This document shows, in pieces, positions 1-7,681 of a stretch of 30,733 bases of DNA. The stretch is from assembly GCF_003248505.1 (NCBI RefSeq), contig NZ_QFOA01000039.1, positions 1 through 30,733 on the forward strand. Reading direction: 5' to 3'. This stretch comes from Sphingobium sp. (GTDB lineage: Bacteria > Pseudomonadota > Alphaproteobacteria > Sphingomonadales > Sphingomonadaceae). Under the pieces are notes generated by a model. That model was not told the DNA's origin. It worked only from the letters and a program-made list of their open reading frames with translations, and did no database searches. The position numbers and the translations under genes are program-made. Positions within the stretch are counted from its first letter, which is position 1. Each line of letters begins with the position of its first letter.

Positions 1-1
1 A

Positions 2-508
2 GTCACACTCGCGTCCGCGCCGGGATCGGGCATCACGGACGACAAGGCGGTCTATATCTACGTGCCGGAGATGATCCGCTTCTATCTTGGCGAAAAGCCT
101 ATTCTGGACAACATCCGGACGTGGCAGTGCGGCAAGCCCGACGAACTTGCCTATGTGCTGGAGCATCTGCCCGAACTGGTGGCCAAGGAAGTGCACGGTT
201 CGGGCGGCTACGGCATGTTGATCGGGCCGAAATCCTCCCATGACGAGATCGCCGCCTATGCCGAAAGGATCAAGGCCAATCCTGGCGAATTCATAGCGCA
301 GCCGACGCTGGACCTTTCGACCGTGCCGACGCTCGGTCCCGCGGCAATCGTCGGGCGTCATGCGGATTTTCGTCCCTATTGCCTTGTCGGCAAACAAATC
401 CGCCTCGTCCCCGGCGGCCTCACCCGCGTCGCACTGACCGAAGGATCGCTGGTCGTGAATTCAAGCCAGGGCGGGGGGGTCAAGGATACATGGGTCTTGC
501 AGGAATGA
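2..508 (+). CDS. Circularly permuted ATP-grasp protein, C-terminal part (cut by window start)
   Basis: The reading frame is open from base 2, so this is the last 168 residues of a longer protein; the start lies outside the window. The segments TWQCG, GGYGMLIGP and AQPTLDLSTVPT, followed by DFRPYCLVG and the GGLTRVAL region, are typical of the C-terminal half of the circularly permuted ATP-grasp family (DUF404/DUF407/CP_ATPgrasp). Such proteins are thought to be amide- or peptide-bond-forming ligases, but the substrate is unknown. The stop (506-508) is only 4 bases from the next start (513), so the two are probably translationally coupled. The neighbours (alpha-E, transglutaminase-like, Anbu) are the usual partners of this family. 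Family assignment is firm; function is inferred from family and context. Confidence 0.85.
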   Translation, partial: VTLASAPGSGITDDKAVYIYVPEMIRFYLGEKPILDNIRTWQCGKPDELAYVLEHLPELVAKEVHGSGGYGMLIGPKSSHDEIAAYAERIKANPGEFIAQPTLDLSTVPTLGPAAIVGRHADFRPYCLVGKQIRLVPGGLTRVALTEGSLVVNSSQGGGVKDTWVLQE

Positions 509-512
509 TGCG

Positions 513-1445
513 ATGCTGAGCCGGACCGCCGAAAATCTCTTCTGGATGGCGCGCTATATGGAGCGCGCCGAGGCCACTGCCCGCCTGCTGACGATGGGAC
601 AGCGCATGGCGATCTTACCGGGTGCCCATCATCGTGACGAATGGCGATCGGTCGTTCGCGCGACAGGGACGGGGCACCGTTTCCCGGAAGGCCGCATCCT
701 GAGTGAGAGCGACGCTGTCGCTCATCTCATGCTGGACCTGGACAACCCCAGTTCGATCCGGTCCTGCCTCCTCAAGGCGCGCGCCAATGCCAAGTCGGCG
801 CGCACGATGCTGACGCAGGACATGTGGGAATGTCTCAACGAAGGCTGGCGAAAGCTCGACAGCTACGATCTGGGCGAGGCCCGGCAGCAATTGCCGACGC
901 TGATCGATTGGGTGAAGACTCGCGTCATGACCTTTCGCGGGGCGACCCACTCGGGCCAGTTGCGCAACGAAGGACATGATTTCCTGCGCACCGGGTCCGC
1001 GTTGGAGCGGGCGCAAATGACGTTGCGGCTGCTCGACGTCAAATATTATGTGCTGCTTCCCGAAACCGAAGTCGTGGGCGGCAATCGCGATCATTATCAG
1101 TGGACGTCGGTGCTTTACGCGCTGTCTGGCTCCAGAGCCTACCATCATGTCTATGGTGGCACCTACACGCCCTGGCAGATCACCGATTTCCTGATGCTGA
1201 ACCGCCTGTTTCCCCGCAGCGTTGCTTATTGCTACGACCAGATCGCCTATCGCCTTAACCGGCTTGCGGGCTGGCACAATGCGCGGGCTGCGTGCCACGA
1301 CACCGCGCAGGAACTGGTCGAAGCGATGCAGAGGCTCGACAGCGGGGAGATTTTTCGACGTGGCCTGCATGAAACGGTGCAGGGCGGTCTTGCTATGACC
1401 AACCGTCTGGGCTTCGAAATCGCAGAGGCCTATCATTTCGGCTGA
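513..1445 (+). CDS. Alpha-E domain protein (DUF403)
   Basis: This 310-residue protein begins MLSRTAENLFWMARYMERAE, the hallmark opening of the alpha-E (DUF403) family, which is an all-helical soluble protein of about this length. No catalytic residues are established for the family. It is almost always encoded next to a circularly permuted ATP-grasp protein, as here, and is thought to work with it. The ATG lies 4 bases after the ATP-grasp stop, with an AGGA ribosome binding element inside the end of that gene. A gap of 21 bases separates it from the transglutaminase-like gene, so the four genes are very likely one transcript. A long antisense frame over this gene is a shadow. Confidence 0.9.
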   Translation: MLSRTAENLFWMARYMERAEATARLLTMGQRMAILPGAHHRDEWRSVVRATGTGHRFPEGRILSESDAVAHLMLDLDNPSSIRSCLLKARANAKSARTMLTQDMWECLNEGWRKLDSYDLGEARQQLPTLIDWVKTRVMTFRGATHSGQLRNEGHDFLRTGSALERAQMTLRLLDVKYYVLLPETEVVGGNRDHYQWTSVLYALSGSRAYHHVYGGTYTPWQITDFLMLNRLFPRSVAYCYDQIAYRLNRLAGWHNARAACHDTAQELVEAMQRLDSGEIFRRGLHETVQGGLAMTNRLGFEIAEAYHFG

Positions 1446-1466
1446 CATATCGGGTAGGGGGGCTGC

Positions 1467-2333
1467 ATGAAGCTGCTGGTTCGCCACCAGACGATGTACC
1501 GATACACCTCCTCAGCGGGGCGTGTGGCCATGCGTCTCAAACTGATGCCCGTCGATACGCCGGCGCAGACGGTCGAAAGCTGGCAGGTTCGCGTCAACGA
1601 CGAACCGGTCGAAAGTTTTCGTGCCAATGCCTATGGTGAGCGGGAGGCCGTCTGGATTCGACATGACCGCATCGACGATGCAACCATCGTGGCGGAAGGA
1701 CTTGTCGAAACGCGCGATACCCATGGCATTCTTGGGCCGCTATCTTCTCGTGTGCCGCCCGCCTATTTCCTGCGCGATACGGAGTTGACGCAACCGTCTG
1801 ACGGCATCGCAACGATGGCGCGGGCATTGCCGGGGGAAAATGGTTCCCTCGCGCGGCTTCATGCCCTTTCTTCCGCCGTGGCGGATACGGTTCAGTATCG
1901 CTCCGGCGTCACCGTGTCGACGACCACGGCGGCGGAAGCTTTCGCTCTGGGCGCGGGCGTGTGCCAGGACCATGCGCAGGTGTTCATCGCGGCGGCGCGC
2001 ACGCTGGGTATGCCCGCGCGATATGTTTCGGGATATCTGCTCGCCGGGGACGGGGATTTGCTGCACGAAACCCACGGCTGGGCAGAGGCTTTTCTGCCCG
2101 ACCTTGGCTGGATCGGCTTCGACCCGTCCAACCGGGTTTGCGTCACGGATCGCTATCTGCGGGTTGCGAGCGGACTGGATGCGAGCGACGCTGCCCCCAT
2201 TCGTGGATCGGTCACTCTATCGGGCGACATCGTGATCGAGGCGGACGTGCGTATTTCCATTGCGGACGACGGGGTGGAGCAACGGCAGTTGCAGCGGCAG
2301 CAGCAACAGATTACGCCGCCGTCCCTGGATTGA
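1467..2333 (+). CDS. Transglutaminase-like cysteine protease family protein
   Basis: The 288-residue protein has the N-terminal beta domain typical of bacterial transglutaminase-like proteins (residues about 1-85), then the papain-like core. The catalytic triad can be read directly: Cys166 in GAGVCQDHA, His203 in THGWAEAF and Asp219 in GFDPSN. There is no signal peptide, so it should act in the cytoplasm. Family members are usually proteases or amidases rather than cross-linking enzymes. A purine-rich AGGGGGG site precedes the ATG by a few bases. It lies between the alpha-E and Anbu genes, which suggests that it cleaves or transfers the product made by the ATP-grasp partner; that is inference. 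The tail is Gln-rich (residues about 272-283). Confidence 0.9.
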   Translation: MKLLVRHQTMYRYTSSAGRVAMRLKLMPVDTPAQTVESWQVRVNDEPVESFRANAYGEREAVWIRHDRIDDATIVAEGLVETRDTHGILGPLSSRVPPAYFLRDTELTQPSDGIATMARALPGENGSLARLHALSSAVADTVQYRSGVTVSTTTAAEAFALGAGVCQDHAQVFIAAARTLGMPARYVSGYLLAGDGDLLHETHGWAEAFLPDLGWIGFDPSNRVCVTDRYLRVASGLDASDAAPIRGSVTLSGDIVIEADVRISIADDGVEQRQLQRQQQQITPPSLD

Positions 2334-2360
2334 TGGCCGGAATAGGAGGTTGGGGGCGGC

Positions 2361-3098
2361 ATGACCTATTGTGTGGCGGTACGTGTGGATCAGGGGCTGG
2401 TGATGCTGTCCGACACCCGCACCAATGCAGGCATGGACAATATCGCGCGCTTTCGAAAAAGCTTTACCTATCATGTTCCGGGCGACCGGGCGGTCACGAT
2501 CCTGTGCTCCGGCAACCTTTCCATCACGCAGGGTGTCAAGACGACGCTGAGCAAGGCAATCCGAGAGTCGGAGCTGGATCCCGCCGTCGAGACCATTCTC
2601 AACTGCGATACGATGCATCGCGCGGCCCAGATCGTGGGCGACGCCATGCGGTCGATGCAAGGCCGTTATCGCGAAAGCATCGAGATGGGCGGGTCCGGCT
2701 CCAGCGCCTCGATCATGATCGCGGGCCAGCGGCGGGGTGGCAAGCCGCGCCTCTACCTTGTTTATTCGGCCGGTAACTTCATCGAAGCGACTGAAGACAC
2801 GCCCTTCTTCCAGATCGGCGAGCATAAATATGGCAAGCCGATCCTCGACCGCATCATCCGCCGGGGAACCAGCCTGGAGGATGCGACCAAGGCCGTGCTG
2901 GTGTCGATGGATTCGACCCTCCGCTCCAACCTCTCTGTCGGTATGCCGCTCGACCTGACAGTCATCGAGCGCGACACCTATGATTTTCGCGTCCGCACGC
3001 GCATCGAGGCGGAAGACGAGCGGTTCTCCCGTATTTCGCACAGTTGGGGCTCAGCGCTGCACAAGGGCTTCAGCGACCTTCCCAACGTGCTGGATTAG
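2361..3098 (+). CDS. Anbu, proteasome/HslV-like Ntn hydrolase (COG3484)
   Basis: The 245-residue protein starts MTYCVAVRVDQGLVMLSDTR, the signature of the Anbu (ancestral beta subunit) family of predicted proteasome-type proteases. After removal of Met the nucleophile would be Thr1, with Asp17 (in SDTR) and Lys32 (in FRK) in the positions seen in HslV and proteasome beta subunits; no propeptide is needed. The family self-assembles into open rings or helices, and peptidase activity has been hard to show. No ATPase unfoldase gene is visible next to it. An AGGAGG motif lies 11 to 17 bases before the ATG. It is the last gene of the + strand cluster, and the next gene is convergent. Family is confident; substrate is unknown. 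Confidence 0.92.
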   Translation: MTYCVAVRVDQGLVMLSDTRTNAGMDNIARFRKSFTYHVPGDRAVTILCSGNLSITQGVKTTLSKAIRESELDPAVETILNCDTMHRAAQIVGDAMRSMQGRYRESIEMGGSGSSASIMIAGQRRGGKPRLYLVYSAGNFIEATEDTPFFQIGEHKYGKPILDRIIRRGTSLEDATKAVLVSMDSTLRSNLSVGMPLDLTVIERDTYDFRVRTRIEAEDERFSRISHSWGSALHKGFSDLPNVLD

Positions 3099-3121
3099 GG
3101 AAAAATCCGCATTCTGCCCGG

Positions 3122-3460
3122 TCAGGCGCGACCGACGAAGAGGAAGGCGACCCCGGCCATGATGCAAAGGAAGGCGGCGGCGTGCCGCCAGTGCAGGGGT
3201 TCCCCCAGCACCGTCACCATGAATATGCCGAATATGACAAGCGCAATCGCTTCCTGCGCGATCTTGAGCTGCCCGGCTGTCCAGCCATGGGCGAAGCCGA
3301 TGCGGTTCGCGGGCACCGCCAAACAATATTCGATGAAGGCGATGGCCCAGCTGATGAGGATCACCGTCAGTAACGGCTTGTCCATCCCGCCCTTGAGGTG
3401 CCAATACCAGGCTGTCGTCATAAAGATGTTGGACAACAGCAGCAGCAGTAATGTTGGCAT
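3122..3460 (-). CDS. DUF486 small multidrug-resistance-like membrane protein
   Basis: The 112-residue protein is almost wholly hydrophobic with four likely membrane helices (about residues 2-18, 29-46, 66-85 and 92-109). It matches the DUF486/COG3169 family, with a characteristic MTTAWYWHLK near the N-terminus and a conserved EYCLAVPANRIG in the middle. The family resembles half-size transporters of the drug/metabolite superfamily, but no substrate is known. It converges on the Anbu gene with a 23-base gap and no clear terminator. It is downstream of the DUF2171 gene on the same strand but separated from it by an intrinsic terminator, so it probably has its own promoter in 3461-3535. I could not identify that promoter. 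Confidence 0.88.
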   Translation of the reverse strand: MPTLLLLLLSNIFMTTAWYWHLKGGMDKPLLTVILISWAIAFIEYCLAVPANRIGFAHGWTAGQLKIAQEAIALVIFGIFMVTVLGEPLHWRHAAAFLCIMAGVAFLFVGRA

Positions 3461-3539
3461 GGACGATCTCGACCGAGAAGAAGGGCGGGGGGAATTTGCT
3501 TACCGTCTCGGATCGCCATTCGCCATTTGAATAACGAAA

Positions 3540-3564
3540 AAGGCCCGACTTTCAGCCGGGCCTT
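3540..3564 (-). terminator. Intrinsic terminator of the DUF2171 gene
   Basis: An 8-bp GC-rich stem (AAGGCCCG paired with CGGGCCTT) closes a 9-base loop. Read on the - strand it is followed by a run of T residues (TTTTT, from 3540 down to 3536). It begins 24 bases past the stop of the DUF2171 gene at 3588, which is the expected place for a Rho-independent terminator of that gene. Confidence 0.85.
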
Positions 3565-3587
3565 CGTCATGTCAGCGCGACCTTGAT

Positions 3588-4538
3588 TTAACGATAGCGG
3601 CCGGTGTTGTAGCTGCCAGTCGACCCCGACTGGCTGTTTTCGCTCGTCCAACCGTTACGATCGTCACCACGTTCGTTGAACAATGCGCTTTGCTCCTGCT
3701 CCGTGCGCCAAGCTTCCTGAGCTTGGTCGGCTGTCTTTTCGAGCGTCACCTTGGTGGCATCGACCGACTTGATCCAATTCGACGGGATGGAATGATGAAC
3801 GCCACCGGCATCCTGATCGTTCTTTGTCAGAATAATCCGGTCGCCCCGCAGCTTGTCCACAGTACCGACATGTTCGCCGTCGCTACCGACGACTTCCATA
3901 TGTTCCTTGACCTGCTGAACGGCCTGACGCTGTTCACCGCGACGTGTGCGCCATGTGTTGAACTCGCTGTTGAAACGATCCCGATGTTCCCGCTGATATT
4001 CGGCGTAATCGCGATCCAGTTCCTCGACGCGCTGCTTGCGCCAGCTGTGATAATTGCTGTCATATTGCGATCCATAGTCCTGGCTGGGACCGAACGCACG
4101 GTTCCGGTAGCCATGATCTTCGCTGCCGTATCCGCTCCGTTCGCTCGTATAGGGTGCATTGCCACGATTGGGCAGATAGTCCCTGCTCCCCGCTGAGGCG
4201 TAACCGAGGCGGCTCGACTGATCGCGAGGATCGCCATAGGGCCGGTTGTAATATTCGTCATATTCGCGCCGACGTTCCGCCTCTTCGTCACCGAACCAAC
4301 TGCGGATTTCATCCCCGGCGCGATCGAAGAAACCGCGTTCATCGGGATCATAATCTTGTGGGCGACCGCGATACTCTCCCGATCCACGATAGTCATTTCC
4401 GCCGAATTGGCCGCGCGTGCCGTAGCGATATCCGCGATCGTCACGGCGATAATCGTTCGATCCGCTATATCGGTCGCCGCGATCCCAGCCGCTGCCATAG
4501 CGATCCTGGCCGTAGCGACCTCCGCCTTGATAACCCAT
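3588..4538 (-). CDS. DUF2171 domain protein with Tyr/Gly/Arg-rich N-terminus
   Basis: With the start at 4538 the protein has 316 residues. The N-terminal third is low complexity, rich in Gly, Tyr, Arg and Asp. A SWFGDEEAERRR motif follows at about residue 90. The C-terminal third contains a PRC-barrel-like DUF2171 module (VKEHMEVVGSDGEHVGTVD onward). I chose the ATG at 4538 because a strong GGAGAAGGA site precedes it; the longer frame from 4571 adds an Arg-rich stretch and has no such site. Proteins of this design are common in alphaproteobacteria and often stress-associated, but have no known activity. A partial EcfG-like site lies upstream (4593-4617). There is no signal peptide or membrane segment. 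Confidence 0.8.
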   Translation of the reverse strand: MGYQGGGRYGQDRYGSGWDRGDRYSGSNDYRRDDRGYRYGTRGQFGGNDYRGSGEYRGRPQDYDPDERGFFDRAGDEIRSWFGDEEAERRREYDEYYNRPYGDPRDQSSRLGYASAGSRDYLPNRGNAPYTSERSGYGSEDHGYRNRAFGPSQDYGSQYDSNYHSWRKQRVEELDRDYAEYQREHRDRFNSEFNTWRTRRGEQRQAVQQVKEHMEVVGSDGEHVGTVDKLRGDRIILTKNDQDAGGVHHSIPSNWIKSVDATKVTLEKTADQAQEAWRTEQEQSALFNERGDDRNGWTSENSQSGSTGSYNTGRYR

Positions 4539-4592
4539 CGTCCTTCTCCTTCTCCGGTCGGGGCGCGTCATGTCTGCGCCGACATTCCTGAC

Positions 4593-4617
4593 AATGAGCG
4601 GGAGAGTGAGGTGTTCC
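4593..4617 (-). promoter_or_regulatory. Weak EcfG-like promoter candidate for the DUF2171 gene
   Basis: On the - strand GGAAC (4617-4613) is followed after 16 bases by CATT (4596-4593). The -35 half matches the EcfG consensus exactly, while the -10 half differs from CGTT at one base. It lies about 55 bases upstream of the chosen start codon. One mismatch in a four-base element is a weak case. Confidence 0.3.
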
Positions 4618-4719
4618 GGCTGTTACGCTGGGGTAATATCCAGCGTCACGGGCGTTTCGTCGCGTTCGTGGACTGGCAGTGGCGGTCGAATATCCTGCGA
4701 AAATTTGTAAAAATCCCCG

Positions 4720-4748
4720 TTGCAACCGCGAAATCGCTCGCCTATAGC
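4720..4748 (+). promoter_or_regulatory. Sigma-70-type promoter of tRNA-Ala
   Basis: TTGCAA (4720-4725) and TATAGC (4743-4748) are separated by 17 bases, and the tRNA begins 13 bases after the -10 box. Spacing and position fit a housekeeping promoter giving a short 5' leader. Confidence 0.6.
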
Positions 4749-4760
4749 CATCGCTCCTTT

Positions 4761-4836
<76 letters not shown>

Positions 4837-4953
4837 ATTCCCTTCATTTCAAATACAAGCGTCAGCGGGCGCCCGGCCATGGCCGCCGCCACACCGCCTT
4901 CGCCAAGGAAAGCAGCGGCCCAGCAAGAGCTCGTGCGACAGGACTCCTTCGGC

Positions 4954-6810
4954 TCAGCCCGCGTGATCCGGGCGCGGGGCTGCTTCTATAATCGCGACAG
5001 TCTCTAGGGCGGGCCGTTTGATAAGCGCTGTCGCGCATCGCAGCAGGGCGTCACGACTGAACGGTTTTGTAACGATCATATGGCGATTAAATCCAACAGG
5101 CAGATTTTCACGTCCATAACCCGTCACAAAAGCAAACGGAATGTCGGCCTGCACAAGGGCGAGGGCCACCGCTTCCACGCTCTTTCCCTGTAGATTGCCA
5201 TCGAGCAAGGCTAGGTCGATCCCGCCTTTTCCGATTGCTTGGATGGCTTCAGCTTCCGATGCGGCAATGCTCGCCACCTTCGCGCCACGATCTTCCAACA
5301 GGTCGGCGATTTCCAGCGCCACCAAAGGTTCGTCTTCGACGATGAGCACGGCGCGGCCCGACAAATCCCGGTTCTCGTCGATGACCTCCGCCAGCAGCGG
5401 CTCTTCCTTATCGCGCGGCGGGTTGGCGCGACTGATGCGCGGAGAATGCGGCAAAGTGAGGGTCCAGACAATGCCGTCGGGCGCATAATCGACATGCGCG
5501 CTTCCCCCCTCGGCCTTGAGGCTTCGTTCGATAAGTGCGGTACCGAAGCCCTTGCGGTTGACCGGGGCGACAGGCGGCCCGCCCTGTTCCTGCCAGATGA
5601 GGCGCAAGCGATCCGCCTCGACCTGCCAGACTAACGATACCGTGCCAGAAGGCGCGGACAGCGCGCCATATTTATGGGCATTGGTCACCAACTCGTGCAG
5701 GATCAGCGCGACGTGCAATGCCAGCTCCGGCGCGAGTTGCAGTTCCGGGCCATCCATCGTCAGTTGCGTCGGATTGACCGCCCCGATGTCCAGCTGTCCC
5801 TCGATCAGTTCGCGCAGGCTGGCGCCCTGCCAAGTCGTGCTGCTGAGCAGCGAGTGTGCCCGTGCGAGGGCGTGGATGCGTCCGGTAAAGGTCGGTGCAA
5901 AATCGGAGGGCCCGGACGAATGGCGCAGTGTCTGGACTGCGATCGCCTGCACCGAAGCGAGCGTATTCTTCACGCGATGGTTGAGTTCGCCGATCAGCAG
6001 TCTTTGCGTTTCATCCGCTCGTTTGCGTTCCGTGACGTCCAGGATCTGGACATTCACGGATAGCAGACGCCGTCGCCAGTCGAGCAGGGCGGAGCAATAG
6101 CATTCGCAATCGATCGTGACGCCGACCGATGTGCGCATTCGCAAGGGCTGCATCGCTCGCAGTCTACGACCTGCGATCATTTCACCGATCAAAGCGCCAA
6201 AAGCCGCTGCATCCTCCGGGTCGAGCCAGTCCAGTTCCAGCGCGCGGAAGCCTGCTACCTCGCTCGCGCGCCATCCGAACATGCGTTCGGCACCGGCGGA
6301 CCAGGACACGATATGCTGCCCCGCATCGAATTCCACGATGGCGAGTGGGCTGTTGTCGGTATGCGCTTGGATGCGGGCCAATGCGGCAGCGTGGTGATCG
6401 CGTTCGCGCGCCAACTCCTGCCGCTGCCGAAAGAGTTCGACGAACAGGGCGACCTTGGCGCGCACGATGTCGGGATCGACGGGCTTGACCAGATAGTCGA
6501 TCGCGCCGCTTTCGTATCCGCGAAAGCGCCGCTGCTCGTCACGGCCGACCGCGGTCAGGAAGATGATCGGCACTCGGCGCGTCCGCTCGGTGCCGCGCAT
6601 CAGTTCCGCCAGTTCGAACCCGTCCATGCCGGGCATCTGCACGTCGAGCAGGGCGAGCGCGACATCCTCGACCAGCAGAAGCTCAAGCGCCTGCATCCCC
6701 GAACGCGCCTTCACCAGTTCGATGCCCTCGTCGCTCAACAATGCGTCGAGCGCCGTCAGATTTTCCTCGACATCGTCGACGGCCAGGATCTTTGTCTTTT
6801 CAGGCAGCAT
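4954..6810 (-). CDS. REC-PAS-HWE histidine kinase-REC hybrid protein
   Basis: The protein has 618 residues and no membrane segment. An N-terminal receiver domain (phospho-acceptor Asp56 in LLDVQMPGMDG) is followed by a PAS domain (about 150-260), an HWE/HisKA_2 kinase core and a C-terminal receiver (about 485-600, Asp537 in LLDGN). The phosphorylated His is about residue 278 in ELNHRVKN. The ATPase part has the HWE hallmarks: His in LHELVTNAHKYGAL and the Trp-x-Glu in IWQEQGG. HWE kinases in alphaproteobacteria often feed the PhyR-EcfG general stress pathway. The start overlaps the cheR-like gene by 11 bases, so it is the third gene of the operon. The C-terminal receiver could be a phosphate sink or output. 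Confidence 0.93.
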   Translation of the reverse strand: MLPEKTKILAVDDVEENLTALDALLSDEGIELVKARSGMQALELLLVEDVALALLDVQMPGMDGFELAELMRGTERTRRVPIIFLTAVGRDEQRRFRGYESGAIDYLVKPVDPDIVRAKVALFVELFRQRQELARERDHHAAALARIQAHTDNSPLAIVEFDAGQHIVSWSAGAERMFGWRASEVAGFRALELDWLDPEDAAAFGALIGEMIAGRRLRAMQPLRMRTSVGVTIDCECYCSALLDWRRRLLSVNVQILDVTERKRADETQRLLIGELNHRVKNTLASVQAIAVQTLRHSSGPSDFAPTFTGRIHALARAHSLLSSTTWQGASLRELIEGQLDIGAVNPTQLTMDGPELQLAPELALHVALILHELVTNAHKYGALSAPSGTVSLVWQVEADRLRLIWQEQGGPPVAPVNRKGFGTALIERSLKAEGGSAHVDYAPDGIVWTLTLPHSPRISRANPPRDKEEPLLAEVIDENRDLSGRAVLIVEDEPLVALEIADLLEDRGAKVASIAASEAEAIQAIGKGGIDLALLDGNLQGKSVEAVALALVQADIPFAFVTGYGRENLPVGFNRHMIVTKPFSRDALLRCATALIKRPALETVAIIEAAPRPDHAG

Positions 6811-7681
6811 GGGCCAAGCCCTTCAGGTCTACCAGATTGCGACGATAAATTTTCTCTCGATCGTCGAAATCGGCGAACGCACCGGAATAGCGGGAAAAGC
6901 GCAGCGTCTCCTTGGACCCCAGACCGAGGAACCCGCCGCGCACCAACGACTCGCCGAACAGGCTGAGAGCGCGGTCCTGCAAGTCGCGATCGAAGTAGAT
7001 GAGCACATTGCGACTGGAAATGAGCTGCGCTTCGGCGAAGACCGAATCGCTGGCGAGGTTATGCTCTGCGAAGACGGCGCGTTTGCGCAGGCTTTTGTCG
7101 AACACGGCGGCACCATAGGCGGCGGTGTAATAGTCGGATAGCGAAGCGCGCCCCCCCGCCAGTTTGTGATTTTCGCTGAACTGCGCAAGCCGGTCGAGAT
7201 CGTATATACCCGCCTCGGCCTTTTGCAGCGCAGCGGGGCTGATGTCCGTGCAATAGAAAATCGTGCGCTCCTCAAGGCCCTCTTCGCGAAACAGGATAGC
7301 CAGTGAATAGAATTCCTCACCATTGGCGCAACCGGCAATCCACACCTTGAGCGAGGGATAGGTTTTGAGATGCGGGATCACCTGTTCACGCAGGGCGCGA
7401 AAATAAGCGGGATCGCGAAACATTTCACTGACCTGGATCGTGAGGAAGCCCATGAGGTCGGCGAAAATGGCCTGGTCGCGCAGAACCAGATGCTGAAGAT
7501 GCGACAGGCTTTCGCACCCGTGACGATGCTGAGCGCGGGCAAGGCGGCGGTGTAGCGACCCGCGCGAATAACCGCGAAAGTCTTAATGATAATGCCTGAA
7601 TAGCGCCTCAAGCAGCAGGTCCAGTTCCAGCTCTTCATGGGGGGCGAATATCTCGTCATCCATCGCGGCAATCCCCGTCAT
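6800..7681 (-). pseudogene. CheR-type methyltransferase interrupted by an in-frame TAA at codon 33
   Basis: A frame beginning at the ATG at 7681, overlapping the stop of the upstream kinase as ATGA, would encode a 293-residue CheR. It reads 32 codons (ending LFRHYH), meets TAA at 7585-7583, and continues in the same frame with DFRGYSRGSLHRRLA, typical of the CheR N-terminal domain. The catalytic domain is intact: VTEMFRDP-like QVSEMFRDP, the SAM-binding AGCANGEEFYSLAI, and SRNVLIYFD. The first usable start after the stop is the ATG at 7453, which would give a 217-residue protein lacking the N-terminal domain. CheR enzymes methylate glutamates on receptors. The lesion could be a true nonsense mutation, readthrough or a sequencing error. 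No CheB or receptor gene is nearby. Confidence 0.75.

Noticed and set aside
3099..3121. Terminator between Anbu and the convergent DUF486 gene
   Set aside because: The 23-base gap holds no convincing stem followed by a T run.
7378..7671. 97-codon - strand frame beside the broken cheR
   Set aside because: It starts with TTG and is in a different frame; its product does not resemble CheR, so a frameshift does not explain the gene break. The correct frame is interrupted by a stop codon.
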